This document shows, piece by piece, positions 1-8,124 of a DNA stretch of 64,000 bases. Both the position numbers and the translations under genes were made by a program. The stretch is from Sulfitobacter sp. S190 (GTDB lineage: Bacteria; Pseudomonadota; Alphaproteobacteria; Rhodobacterales; Rhodobacteraceae), in the NCBI RefSeq assembly GCF_025141935.1, contig NZ_CP081125.1, forward strand, positions 32,153 through 96,152, read 5' to 3'. The notes under the pieces were generated by a model. That model saw only the letters and a program-made list of their open reading frames with translations, did not search any database and was not told where the DNA came from. The first letter of the stretch is position 1. Every line of letters starts with the position of its first letter.

Positions 1-1
1 G

Positions 2-877
2 GAGAAAGACGCACAACTTCCCATCCCCGGCGACGACATTCTGAAGGACAGCATCATCCGGGAGACTTTCGAGACCCTCCTCGGGCAATTGCGCAATACC
101 GGTCTGGAGGCCGAGATCGAGCCACTCGCCCATGGGCTCGCCACGATCCTGCAGCGCCGCAAGGTCGTCCTTGGCAAAGAAGTCGATCGGACAGCCGACA
201 AGATCGGGGCGCTGGCAAAATGCCACGATGGATCCGAGATCGCAGAAACCGCTCTCGAAGAGGCGCAGGCGCGCTTCCTGCACCTTCGGGAGATCGTCGA
301 TGCAATTGAGGTGATGTCCGAGGCGGCCGCAGAGTGCTACGAGTTGGAGACCGGCAAAGGCTTTATCCCGGCTGCAGGCTCGCGGGCGAGCGTCCGCGCG
401 CAGGAGACTGGAGCCGTCTTCGAGGCCAAGCAACTCCTCGAGCAACATGACCGAGAAACTGCCGCCAAGTCGAAAGTCGAGGGTGTGCCGCTCATTGTCT
501 CAGGCGCCACCGACTGGACTGACATCGACGTCATCTTCCACACGCTCGACAAGGTTCGGGACCGCATCAAACAGACCCGCAATCAGGACATCTTCCTCTG
601 CCATAAGGGTGGCAAGCACGGGGCGGAAATAATCGCGGCTCGGTGGGCCCGGGCACGCGGAATTGCGCAAGCACGCTTCGATCCGCGCTGGTCCGCACAT
701 GGACGGGCGGCACCCTTCAAGTGCAACGACGAGATGCTCGACGACAAGTTCGCGGCAACGGGTGTTGTGCTCTTCGGCGGCAACGGGGTCGCGCTGAACC
801 TCGGGCAGAAGGCGGAGGCGAAAGGCCTGACGGTGATGCGGGTCGCAGACCCGGCCAAAGCACCGGCAGAGACGTGA
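2..877 (+). CDS. DUF2493 (SLOG/YspA-like) protein, 5' partial
   Basis: The reading frame is open from the first base of the window, so the true start lies upstream; the first candidate start inside it (TTG at 89) cuts an evidently continuous protein. The last ~120 residues carry the DUF2493 signature seen in plasmid proteins of alphaproteobacteria: a TLDKVR segment, a HKGGKHGAE loop, a WARARG segment and AAPFKCNDEML, followed by a VVLFGGNGVALNL nucleotide-binding-type strand and turn. The N-terminal ~130 residues are helical and uncharacterised. DUF2493 belongs to the SLOG/Rossmann-like superfamily thought to bind nucleotides or nucleotide-derived ligands; no enzymatic role is established. 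It sits just upstream of the mobilisation genes. Family assignment is confident, function is not. Confidence 0.8.
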   Translation, partial: EKDAQLPIPGDDILKDSIIRETFETLLGQLRNTGLEAEIEPLAHGLATILQRRKVVLGKEVDRTADKIGALAKCHDGSEIAETALEEAQARFLHLREIVDAIEVMSEAAAECYELETGKGFIPAAGSRASVRAQETGAVFEAKQLLEQHDRETAAKSKVEGVPLIVSGATDWTDIDVIFHTLDKVRDRIKQTRNQDIFLCHKGGKHGAEIIAARWARARGIAQARFDPRWSAHGRAAPFKCNDEMLDDKFAATGVVLFGGNGVALNLGQKAEAKGLTVMRVADPAKAPAET

Positions 878-884
878 AATTAGA

Positions 885-908
885 GGGTCGCCTTCGGGCG
901 GCCCTTTC
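885..908 (+). terminator. Rho-independent terminator after the DUF2493 gene
   Basis: Eight bases after the stop codon a stem GGGTCGCC (885-892), a TTCG tetraloop (893-896) and GGCGGCCC (897-904, one G-U pair) are followed by a short T run. The UUCG-type loop and position fit an intrinsic terminator. Confidence 0.7.
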
Positions 909-1164
909 GTCATTTCTCACGATGGGGGCTGAGACGTAACGGCTCGAGCGCGTCGCAAGGAACGAGGGGCTGCTGACAGTTCCAAACGCTCCAGTTTTGG
1001 TCTGCGCACTTTCGGTCACAAACGACGTCAACCAATCGAACGTCGGGCGGTCTTGCCAACACGAGCGCGTATTCGGTTGCGGCCAACCGAAGTCGTTTCG
1101 GTTCCACCAACAGACCTGCCCGTCAGCCTCAAGGGGGCCATCCACAAAAACAGTCAGGCTGTGC

Positions 1165-1285
1165 CTGCCGGTTTTTCCGGCAGAGATTTGGCAAGCCAAA
1201 TCTGGCCGCCCTTGACCCTGCCGGTCAGGCCCGTTTCCGAGGTTGCGCCCTCCCCCTCGCTTGCCGCCGAAAACGGTGTTTTCGG
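1165..1285. other. oriT: Candidate origin of transfer (oriT) with clustered inverted repeats
   Basis: The 745-base gap before the mobilisation genes holds three perfect dyads: CTGCCGG-N5-CCGGCAG (1165-1183), AGATTTGGC-AA-GCCAAATCT (1184-1203) and CCGAAAAC-N3-GTTTTCGG (1267-1285). Between the second and third lies TGCGCCCTCCCC (1244-1255), which from memory resembles the nick region of RSF1010-type (MOBQ) transfer origins. The location directly upstream of mobC and the relaxase gene is where an oriT is expected. No convincing coding sequence covers 878-1622. The nick site is an inference. Confidence 0.5.
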
Positions 1286-1545
1286 TCGGAAGCTCGGGCG
1301 GAGGACGTCCAGGTGGTGGCAGACGTGCGGGTTGTCTAAGACGGGTTGGAAAGACTTCTGCCGCTCTCCGACGGTGTGTCTTGCGCGCCGGAAGCCTTCA
1401 GGTGACCCGGCGCCATTTTGCGACGTGCAACGGACGCTTTCCTCAAGGTGAAGAGAATACCGAGAGCGGCTGCGAAACGGGCGGTTCGAGCGCACAGCAA
1501 GCGGTCCAGCAACGAAAAAATATCATAAGACCCGTAAGTATATGA

Positions 1546-1575
1546 TTGACACATTATTATACGAATGGCGATAGT
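1546..1575 (+). promoter_or_regulatory. Predicted sigma70 promoter of the mob operon
   Basis: A perfect -35 TTGACA (1546-1551) is followed after 18 bases by GATAGT (1570-1575). An ATCATA/TATGAT dyad (1522-1527/1541-1546) and an ATTGAC/GTCAAT dyad (1545-1550/1580-1585) overlap it, suggesting an operator, perhaps for autoregulation by the mob proteins. Confidence 0.45.
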
Positions 1576-1622
1576 GAGGGTCAATGGCGGAAGTTGGCAG
1601 GAAATAGGGGGTCTTTCTTCGC

Positions 1623-2204
1623 ATGGCGCGCAGCAAACGACTGACAGAGGCGGAGCGCATGGAGATCGTGCGCGAGGCGGCGGAGGGTGTGTCCAGCGCC
1701 GAGCTGGCTGCACGCTTTGGCGTGACGCCTCGGGCCGTCCAGTACACGCTGAAGGCGGATGCGGAGCGTCAGAGTGATACTGCGGTCGCCACCGCTGCCG
1801 TGAGCCTGAAAGTCACCCCTAAGGAGCTTGCGGCTTTCGATGAGGTGCTGGCGTCGGCAGGTATTGAAACCCGCTCCGAAGGCCTGCGCCGGCTCATGCA
1901 AGCGGCGGGTGGTGCCTTCGTGCCGGACACGCAACTGGCCGCCGAGATGGAGCGCTACAGGGCGTCCTTAAATGAGGTTGGCGGTAGCGTTGCGCAAATC
2001 GCCAAGCAGATGACGCGCGCCAATCGAAGCGGGCAGGGGGCGGGTCAAGAGTTCTCTGAGTTGCGCCTCGCACAGATGCGTGGGCTGGCGCGGTTCATCC
2101 TCGATGCGGCCGATGAGATTGACCTGCTTGTGCGGCGTCGCCGGGACGCGATGCAGCTGATGGCCGTCGAGGCCTTGCGGGAGTTTGCCCATGCCGCGGA
2201 GTGA
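1623..2204 (+). CDS. MobC-like relaxosome accessory protein
   Basis: This 193-residue protein has an N-terminal helix-turn-helix (residues ~7-45, with EAERMEIVREAAEGVSSAEL), then a ribbon-helix-helix-like segment (VSLKVTPKELAAFDEVL) and a MobC-type region (LNEVGGSVAQIAKQMTRANR), ending in a long helix. MobC-family proteins bind oriT and help the relaxase melt and nick it. The gene directly follows the predicted oriT and promoter and overlaps the relaxase gene, so the two are probably translationally coupled. The start at 1623 has only a weak purine-rich stretch (1606-1611) upstream. The extra N-terminal HTH is unlike the smallest MobC proteins and may add autoregulation. Confidence 0.75.
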   Translation: MARSKRLTEAERMEIVREAAEGVSSAELAARFGVTPRAVQYTLKADAERQSDTAVATAAVSLKVTPKELAAFDEVLASAGIETRSEGLRRLMQAAGGAFVPDTQLAAEMERYRASLNEVGGSVAQIAKQMTRANRSGQGAGQEFSELRLAQMRGLARFILDAADEIDLLVRRRRDAMQLMAVEALREFAHAAE

Positions 2205-4425
2205 TGCCGTTGACGCTGTCACCGGCGAGATCTTCCGGGAGGGCTGGAGCCGTATCCGCGGATCGATGCAGGGGCTGAATACAGCGAAGTACCGGCAGTT
2301 CATCCGGGCATCGAGTGGGCATCGCGCGGCGGTCTTCAAGGCAATCCGCGGTGGCGGTACACACACCAAGTCGCAGCTCTCGAACCAGCTGCATTACCTC
2401 ACCACCAAGTCTACCCATATCGTGGACTCGAGCGGGTTCCTGGATGGGAAGTCCAAGCTCGAGAGTGCAGAGATCAAGGACCTCACGGAGCGGTTTGCGA
2501 AGCGCTGGAGCGCGGGGTTCAAACCCAAGCTCGGTCAGACGACGCATCTGCTGATGTCCTTCCCCATTGGGACACGCGGGACGGATGTAAGAGACATCGC
2601 GACGGATGTGGCGGAGCGGTTTTTGCAGACCGACGATGGGCACTTTGACTACATCATCGCAGTCCATGAGGACCGGGATCATCCGCACGCCCATCTGGTG
2701 CTGAACCGCCGCTCCCAGGAGGGAGAGTTCTTCTATCTCGCGCGGGATCATAGGTTCAACTATGACGACTTCCGCCTCGCGATGGTGGAGGAGGCGGAGA
2801 AATACGGCGTCCGTCTCGAAGCCACGCGCCGCGTGGATCGCGGGGTCGTGCATTACCCGCCACGGACGGGCGAGGTCTATGCCGCGAAAGAGGAAGAGCG
2901 GGAGGTCATCGAACGGGACCGCGTCGGTGCCGACCTGATCCGAACCCTCGCCGAGATTGGCAACACGAAATCTATCTATCAGGCGCTGGCCGCCGAAGCC
3001 TCATCTGAGAAGCGCGCAGACGTGGCGGACGCGCTTTTCCGCGCGGGTGAGATGCTGGCGCGCGGCGGGCAGGTGGCCCAGGAAGGAGACATCTACATGG
3101 CCGAGGAGAACACATTCGACGAGCTCAGAAGCCGCTATGCCGAGAAGATTGAGCGCGTCCAGACCATGATCGCCGCGCGGCCCGATGCGGAGCGCCCCGC
3201 GCTCGAGAAAAGCCTGAACGAAATCCAGGCGCGGGTACAGCATATGCAACCCCTTGGGATCCGATCCCAGACGCTTACCGAGCGACCGTCAGAGGGCGGG
3301 GTTTACTCGGAAGCGAACATTGAAACCGCGCGTCTGGATCGCCTCGAGAGACCGGAGTTGCGGGCACAGGTGGATGCAGCACTGCGCGGAACCGGCATCA
3401 ATGCGAAGACGGTCATGGCGCGCTTGGAGACCGGGGCGCAGAACGCCGCCCTCGAGCGCCAGTGGATTGCCGATGATTTGAGCAAGGTGGCCGAAGAGAA
3501 CGGTCTGAACCTGGAGCGCCGCCGTGATATGGAACAGGCACGGGAGGTGCTGAACCGCGTCCACGTGGACCTCGGCACCACGCTCGAGCGGGCCGGGGTC
3601 CTGCGCGAGGATGGGGTGATCGAGGAAGACCGTGAACTCGATATCCATTTCGACCAGCGTCACGTCGAGGAAACGACGCGGGCGATCCGGGCGGAGATGC
3701 GAGCGGAGGGCATGAGCGAGGCGGAGCTCTCGCGCCAGAGTCTGAATATCGAAGATCGCGTCTTTGATCGGATCGAGGAAGGGCAGCAGGCGTATCTGAG
3801 AGATCGTCCCGAACTCCTGGCGCGGCCTACAGATGTGATCCGCCAGGATCAGGAGGGCGCACCGCGGATCAGAGATCGGGTCTTGGCCGGTCGCATGACT
3901 CGAGAGATCGAGGCGGCCCGTCAGGGCGCGCCAGCGGACCAGCCTTTGGCGGAGTCCGTTGCAAAAGACTTGAAAGCCCGCTACCCGGATATGCCCGATC
4001 ATGTGGCGCGCGGTCTCGGAGATACCTACGCGCAGGTCGATGAGGCGCTGCGGGCAGAACGAGAGCCGGCCCCCGTCGAGACCGAAGAATTGCGCCGCGT
4101 CATTGCCCATGAGCGCGACGGCAATCTGTCTTCACCTTTTGCCGATGCGGATCAGCGAGTGAGTTATCGTGCAGAAGTTGAACAGCTTCTGGACGACGAT
4201 CAGACAAAACGGCTACGCGCAGGGGACAGCGACGCGCTGAAGGACGTGGTCGAGGATCGGCTCGACCGGCTCTACGCGGCAAAGGCCTATCTGCAGTCCG
4301 ACGCAGCCACAGCGAACAGCGACGCAGCCCGGGCCGTGGTCGAAGAGATCGCCGAGCGCGAATACGAGGCGCAGTGGTTGAGCGAGACCCACGTGGAGCG
4401 CGAGAAGGGCCAGACCCATGGGTAG
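2191..4425 (+). CDS. VirD2-type conjugative relaxase
   Basis: The ~744-residue protein is expected to nick plasmid DNA at oriT and stay covalently bound to the 5' end during transfer. The three-histidine metal site of relaxases is visible as HEDRDHPHAH (about residues 159-168), preceded by the hydrophobic motif LLMSFPIGT. Tyr in QLHYLTTKS (~residue 69) is a candidate catalytic tyrosine. The C-terminal two thirds are highly charged and helical, as in other relaxases that carry the secretion signal there. I place the start at ATG 2191 because GGGAG lies 7-8 bases upstream; a TTG at 2185 is also in frame. It overlaps mobC by 14 bases and virD4 by 8 bases, forming one operon. Confidence 0.88.
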   Translation: MPRSDAVDAVTGEIFREGWSRIRGSMQGLNTAKYRQFIRASSGHRAAVFKAIRGGGTHTKSQLSNQLHYLTTKSTHIVDSSGFLDGKSKLESAEIKDLTERFAKRWSAGFKPKLGQTTHLLMSFPIGTRGTDVRDIATDVAERFLQTDDGHFDYIIAVHEDRDHPHAHLVLNRRSQEGEFFYLARDHRFNYDDFRLAMVEEAEKYGVRLEATRRVDRGVVHYPPRTGEVYAAKEEEREVIERDRVGADLIRTLAEIGNTKSIYQALAAEASSEKRADVADALFRAGEMLARGGQVAQEGDIYMAEENTFDELRSRYAEKIERVQTMIAARPDAERPALEKSLNEIQARVQHMQPLGIRSQTLTERPSEGGVYSEANIETARLDRLERPELRAQVDAALRGTGINAKTVMARLETGAQNAALERQWIADDLSKVAEENGLNLERRRDMEQAREVLNRVHVDLGTTLERAGVLREDGVIEEDRELDIHFDQRHVEETTRAIRAEMRAEGMSEAELSRQSLNIEDRVFDRIEEGQQAYLRDRPELLARPTDVIRQDQEGAPRIRDRVLAGRMTREIEAARQGAPADQPLAESVAKDLKARYPDMPDHVARGLGDTYAQVDEALRAEREPAPVETEELRRVIAHERDGNLSSPFADADQRVSYRAEVEQLLDDDQTKRLRAGDSDALKDVVEDRLDRLYAAKAYLQSDAATANSDAARAVVEEIAEREYEAQWLSETHVEREKGQTHG

Positions 4426-6439
4426 AGGGCGCATCGCGGTTGGCGTGGTTTTGGTCACGCTGGTGGCGATCGCGATGGGCTATGTCATCGCTTCTGCCGT
4501 GCTCACCTTCCGCGACCTTGGCTTCCAGGCCGATATCGATTTTGCCTATATCGCGCAGAACTACATTGCGATCCGTGAGGTGCGGCCGGAGGATTTCCGG
4601 TTGGTGAACTTCATCACGGGCGGGGCAGGGGTGGCGGGTCTCATGATCGCCATCGCGCTCTCGGGCTCGGCGCTCACGCGCTTCGGCCAAACCCATTGGC
4701 AGACCCGCCGTGAGATGAAGCGCAACGGATTCTTCGGGGCCCCCGGGACCGGGTTTATCATCGGCAAGCTCGGCAAACCCAAAGGCCGGGGACCGTTCCT
4801 CTGCTCCAAGGTTCTGCCCCACGCGCTGATCGTCGCCCCGACCGGTCGCGGCAAGACCACGGGTTTCGTGATCCCGAACCTGCTCACCTGGCAAGGATCG
4901 TCGGTGACGCTGGATGTGAAGGGCGAATGCTATGAGGCGACGGCGCGTCATCGCGCATCTCAGGGCGACGCGGTGTTCCGCTTCGCGCCAACGGATTGGG
5001 AGACCAAGCGCACCCATCGTTACAATCCGCTTCAGCGGATCTATGAGTTGGAAGACCCCGCGCGTCAGCAGATGGAGTTGCAGCTTTTGGCGACGCTGTT
5101 CCTGCAGAACGATAATGACCGCGTGCAGGGGCTCCTGAAGGGCGGGATCGATCTCTTTGTCGCGGCGGGGCTTCTGGCGTTCCAGCGCAGAAAACCCACC
5201 TTGGGAGAAATCTACCGGATCGCCGCTTCTGGCGGTAACAAGCAAAAAGAGTATCTTGCGCGCTCCCACGAGGTGGAGAACAAGGCCGCCAAACTGGTCT
5301 TCACGCGTCTGGCCTCTACGAACAACGACACGCTGACCTCCTATGTCTCGCTCCTGATGACCTCTGGTCTCGACCAATGGCAGAACCCCGCCATCGATGA
5401 GGCGACGGCAGTCTCGGACTTTGATTTCCGAGAAATCCGTAAGAAACCGATGAGCGTCTATCTGGTGGTCCAGCCGCTTATGGTGAAACCCCTCGCACCG
5501 CTCATCCGCTTGTTCTTCTCGGACCTCCTCTCAGCCATGCAGGAGAAGGAACCCGGTACCGATGAGCCCTGGCGCGTGATGATCATGCTCGACGAGTTCA
5601 ACCGGCTCGGAAAGATGCCTATCGTGGTTGAAAGCATCGAGACGCTCAGATCCTACCGTGGGCATCTGGCGGTGGTCACCCAGACCATCCCTGCCATCGA
5701 TGAGATCTACGGCGAAAACACGCGGCGCGCCCTGCAAGGCAATGCCGGCGTGAAGCTGTACCTGACACCCTCTGACGAAAAGACCATTGAGGAGCTCAGC
5801 AAGGCGGTTGGAAAGACAACAAAGACCGTGGTGACGCGCTCGCGCTCGATTGGCAAGAACCCCTTCGAAGGGCGCAGCCAGTCGATGCGGACAGAAGAGA
5901 CGTCGCTTCTGCCAGAGGATGAGGCGCGGCGGTTGCCCCTCGACGAGATCATCATGGTCATCGATGCGCAGATGCCGATCCGCGCGAAGCGTATCCAGTA
6001 TTTTGACGATCCGTACTTCATGAAAATCCATAACGAGCAGGTGGGTGAATTACCATTCCCACCGAAAGGTGGTGACGAAACAAGGGCACGTTCGGACAAC
6101 GGTGGCGATGCTTCTCAACGAGGGAGTGGCGATACGGGCCAGAGGATCAATCAGGCAGAGGAACCGCCCAAGAGAGTGCCTCCAAAACGTGAAGAGCGAC
6201 GCGCGGGACCGAGATCCAAGCGGAAGGTTGCCCGGGCCGTTCAGCAAGTTCAGGATGCGGATCAAGACCGCCAAATCGAAATGGACTTTACAGTCGCTGC
6301 GCAAAGTGAAGATGTCAGTCTGAAATCTGAGGATCGCGAAGACGTAGAAATTGTATTGTCTGACCTCGAAGCATTGGAAGCGGAACTTGGTTTTGAAGAG
6401 TTGTCCGAGGCGCAAGGTGATCGAGAGGTCATAGGCTAG
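4418..6439 (+). CDS. virD4: VirD4/TraG type IV coupling protein ATPase
   Basis: This 673-residue protein links the relaxosome to the secretion channel. Two membrane segments lie at residues ~7-30 and ~64-85, followed by a cytosolic P-loop ATPase with Walker A APTGRGKT (140-147) and Walker B MIMLDEFNRLGKM. The family segment LDVKGECYEATARHR is also present. The C-terminal ~120 residues are charged and low in complexity, probably a variable recruitment tail. The start codon overlaps the relaxase stop. The virB genes it must work with are not adjacent but begin 12 kb away on the opposite strand, across the metal-resistance block. Confidence 0.93.
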   Translation: MGRGRIAVGVVLVTLVAIAMGYVIASAVLTFRDLGFQADIDFAYIAQNYIAIREVRPEDFRLVNFITGGAGVAGLMIAIALSGSALTRFGQTHWQTRREMKRNGFFGAPGTGFIIGKLGKPKGRGPFLCSKVLPHALIVAPTGRGKTTGFVIPNLLTWQGSSVTLDVKGECYEATARHRASQGDAVFRFAPTDWETKRTHRYNPLQRIYELEDPARQQMELQLLATLFLQNDNDRVQGLLKGGIDLFVAAGLLAFQRRKPTLGEIYRIAASGGNKQKEYLARSHEVENKAAKLVFTRLASTNNDTLTSYVSLLMTSGLDQWQNPAIDEATAVSDFDFREIRKKPMSVYLVVQPLMVKPLAPLIRLFFSDLLSAMQEKEPGTDEPWRVMIMLDEFNRLGKMPIVVESIETLRSYRGHLAVVTQTIPAIDEIYGENTRRALQGNAGVKLYLTPSDEKTIEELSKAVGKTTKTVVTRSRSIGKNPFEGRSQSMRTEETSLLPEDEARRLPLDEIIMVIDAQMPIRAKRIQYFDDPYFMKIHNEQVGELPFPPKGGDETRARSDNGGDASQRGSGDTGQRINQAEEPPKRVPPKREERRAGPRSKRKVARAVQQVQDADQDRQIEMDFTVAAQSEDVSLKSEDREDVEIVLSDLEALEAELGFEELSEAQGDREVIG

Positions 6440-6861
6440 CTTTGGTCGAAAGCCGAACAGTTCCGAAGCGACGATCCAGTGTGCAGACATTGGTGACGCG
6501 CGCGGCGAAGGTGTCTGAAGAGCCCCAGACTCACCGATGCTGCGGGTGACACGAACGGCAGCTACAGTTGCCTAAGCCGACAATCGAGATCGTGAAGGAA
6601 TGCGCTATCCCCTCTCTGTCCGGTCGGTAGTAGACCCAGTTCTTGATCTACTTCTAGGTCTCAAACCCGGCCTGCGCGAGCTTTTGCATGAGCGCAGGCC
6701 ATTGTCGTTGCCGGATTAAGGCGGCAGAAACCTCGCAAAACCCGGGTTAGTTTCGCCTTGGGTTTTCGTCCCAACTAACTGACTGATCTCCCATGAGGCG
6801 GTGCGGATTGGCGGGATCGACCGTCTATGGCGCGTCTGTTCTGTCAGGGGGATATTATACA
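6440..6861. repeat. Intergenic gap with two large inverted repeats
   Basis: No credible gene is seen between virD4 and the mer genes. Two dyads stand out: GGCCTGCGC/GCGCAGGCC (6669-6677/6692-6700, 14-base loop) and GTTAGTT/AACTAAC (6746-6752/6773-6779) with an inner GGG/CCC pair. They lie at the junction between transfer genes and metal-resistance cargo and could be a terminator for convergent transcripts or the remnant of an insertion boundary. Neither has a clean T tract. Confidence 0.35.
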
Positions 6862-7086
6862 CTAACCGCAGCAGGAGTTTCCTTCCTGGATCGGCGGGCA
6901 GGCGATGGTGCCATAGGAGCAGTACACGCAACAGTCTCCGGGTTCCGGTTTCAGCACCGCTTTGCAAGACGCGCATTCATAGAACCACTGGCAGGCGTCG
7001 GTCGGCATGATTTCGTCGGCGGTATGACCGCATTTGGGACAGGTAATCGTGGATTGGAGGGTCACTTCGTTCGTCTGCGTCGCCAT
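6862..7086 (-). CDS. GDCCVxC-domain cysteine-rich protein (mer operon)
   Basis: A 74-residue cytosolic protein with CPKCGH, CQWFYECASC, GDCCVYC and a C-terminal SCCG, i.e. four cysteine pairs. The GDCCVYC stretch is the signature of a small family found next to merT/merF genes in metal-resistance operons. It probably binds Hg(II) or Zn(II) after uptake, but its biochemical role is not established. Its start overlaps the 3' end of merF by 25 bases, so it is the last gene of a three-gene coupled operon transcribed from 7651. Confidence 0.8.
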   Translation of the reverse strand: MATQTNEVTLQSTITCPKCGHTADEIMPTDACQWFYECASCKAVLKPEPGDCCVYCSYGTIACPPIQEGNSCCG

Positions 7087-7271
7087 AGTGCATATCCTGT
7101 CAGTATGAGAAATCCTGCCAAAATCGGAAGCAGCACATCATCCCGATAGACGTAGCCGAGCGCGCCGCTGATCCCGAGAAGCGAAAACAGCCACGGCAAA
7201 AAAGGTGTAAGGCAGCACACTGCTGCCAACCCGGCTCCGCCGAGGCCCACGGGCAGAAGCCGGCCCTTCAT
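7062..7271 (-). CDS. merF: MerF-type mercuric ion transporter
   Basis: A 69-residue membrane protein with two predicted transmembrane helices. The first contains VCCLTPFLPWL, which has the vicinal cysteine pair and proline typical of MerF, a carrier of Hg(II) from periplasm to cytosol. The reading frame extends further upstream, but ATG 7271 gives the family length and overlaps the merT stop as ATGA. It ends in RRRRTK, a cytosolic positive tail. Confidence 0.85.
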   Translation of the reverse strand: MKGRLLPVGLGGAGLAAVCCLTPFLPWLFSLLGISGALGYVYRDDVLLPILAGFLILTGYALWRRRRTK

Positions 7272-7651
7272 CGTGTTTGTCTCCACAGGGCAAACATCGT
7301 GCGTACCGCGTCTTCTTCCCAAAGGGGCGAACTGGCTGTGAGGGCGAAGGCAACCGTTGTGAAGCCCAATATGACGACCGTTGAGCGTTCGCGGCTGGCG
7401 CAGCTCCAACGCGTCCACAGCCGGAAACAGCCCCAGGCCAGAACCAACCCGACAATCACCAAAATCTCAATGCGATAGGCAACAAACGGACCGAGCATGG
7501 TGAGCCAGGTGCCGCCCAGGCCAATTATCGACAACCCAATGGGCAAGACACAGCAGGACGCACTGAGCAAAGCAAGAAATCCAGCACCGCCAATCAAAAG
7601 GCTGTTCGGTCCCTTGGCGCTGTCATGAAGTGTTTCGGTATTCGACATCAT
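7268..7651 (-). CDS. merT: MerT-family mercuric transport protein
   Basis: A 127-residue inner-membrane protein with SASCCVLPIGL in the first helix, the Hg(II)-binding vicinal cysteines of MerT. Helices are predicted at ~20-42, ~47-73 and ~88-106. MerT usually receives Hg(II) from periplasmic MerP and passes it to MerA; neither merP nor merA is seen here. Two ATGs lie in tandem (7651 and 7648). The predicted transcription start falls within one or two bases of the first ATG and no ribosome-binding site precedes it, so translation may be leaderless. Confidence 0.85.
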   Translation of the reverse strand: MMSNTETLHDSAKGPNSLLIGGAGFLALLSASCCVLPIGLSIIGLGGTWLTMLGPFVAYRIEILVIVGLVLAWGCFRLWTRWSCASRERSTVVILGFTTVAFALTASSPLWEEDAVRTMFALWRQTR

Positions 7652-7658
7652 GGTCGGT

Positions 7659-7689
7659 TATATGCATCCTGTAGTTACTACAGGAGCAA
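7659..7689 (-). promoter_or_regulatory. MerR-type operator/promoter of merT
   Basis: Read on the minus strand: -35 TTGCTC (7689-7684), a 19-base spacer, -10 CATATA (7664-7659). The spacer holds the dyad CCTGTAG-TTA-CTACAGG (7668-7684). A 19-base spacer with a central dyad is diagnostic of MerR-family activation by DNA untwisting. Confidence 0.8.
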
Positions 7690-7704
7690 GCGGAGAAAGA
7701 TCAC

Positions 7705-8100
7705 ATGGTTGCGATTGGTGAAGCATCCCGTTTGAGTGGCGTCTCGATAGAAGCGATCCGTTACTACGAGCGCGAGGGGATCATCTCGAAAGCGGGACGG
7801 ACGGCAGCTGGACGTCGAACATACTCAGACACCGAGATATCGGAGCTTCGCTTCATCAAACGCTGCCGCGACCTCGGGTTCTCGATCCACGATGCTGTTG
7901 CGCTGCGAAGCCTGGCTCATGAGCCAGCAGGCGCGTGTGAAACGGTAGAGCAGCTTGGACGCAAACATCTCTCGGAAGTTCAAGCCAAGCTGGCAGAGCT
8001 TCTGCAGCTAGAGAGTGCCTTAGTCGAGTTGGTCGCAAACTGCGAAAAAGGCCGCCGCGACTGCCCGATGCTCGACGCGCTCATGGGTCAAAATCCATAG
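7705..8100 (+). CDS. merR: MerR-family metal-responsive regulator (mer control)
   Basis: A 131-residue MerR protein: N-terminal winged helix (IGEASRLSGVSIEAIRYYEREG), a long dimerisation helix (~80-112), and a C-terminal metal loop. Cysteines at 78, 113 and 120 match the three-Cys arrangement of MerR (first-to-second spacing of 35 is identical), although the last interval is two residues shorter than in Tn501 MerR. It is divergent from merT across a MerR-type promoter, so control of merT-merF is well supported. Hg(II) is the likely ligand; Cd/Zn/Pb cannot be excluded. A GGAGAAAG ribosome-binding site precedes the ATG. Confidence 0.85.
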   Translation: MVAIGEASRLSGVSIEAIRYYEREGIISKAGRTAAGRRTYSDTEISELRFIKRCRDLGFSIHDAVALRSLAHEPAGACETVEQLGRKHLSEVQAKLAELLQLESALVELVANCEKGRRDCPMLDALMGQNP

Positions 8101-8124
8101 GTTCTTGTGAGAGAGTTTTGTCCG

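Noticed and set aside
1154..1495. A 113-codon minus-strand frame across the candidate oriT
   Set aside because: It covers the inverted repeats, lacks a ribosome-binding site and has no recognisable domain; more likely non-coding.
4100..5377. A 425-codon open frame on the minus strand opposite the relaxase/virD4 junction
   Set aside because: It is antisense to two well-supported genes, is rich in Arg/His/Pro from GC-rich reverse frames, and shows no domain.
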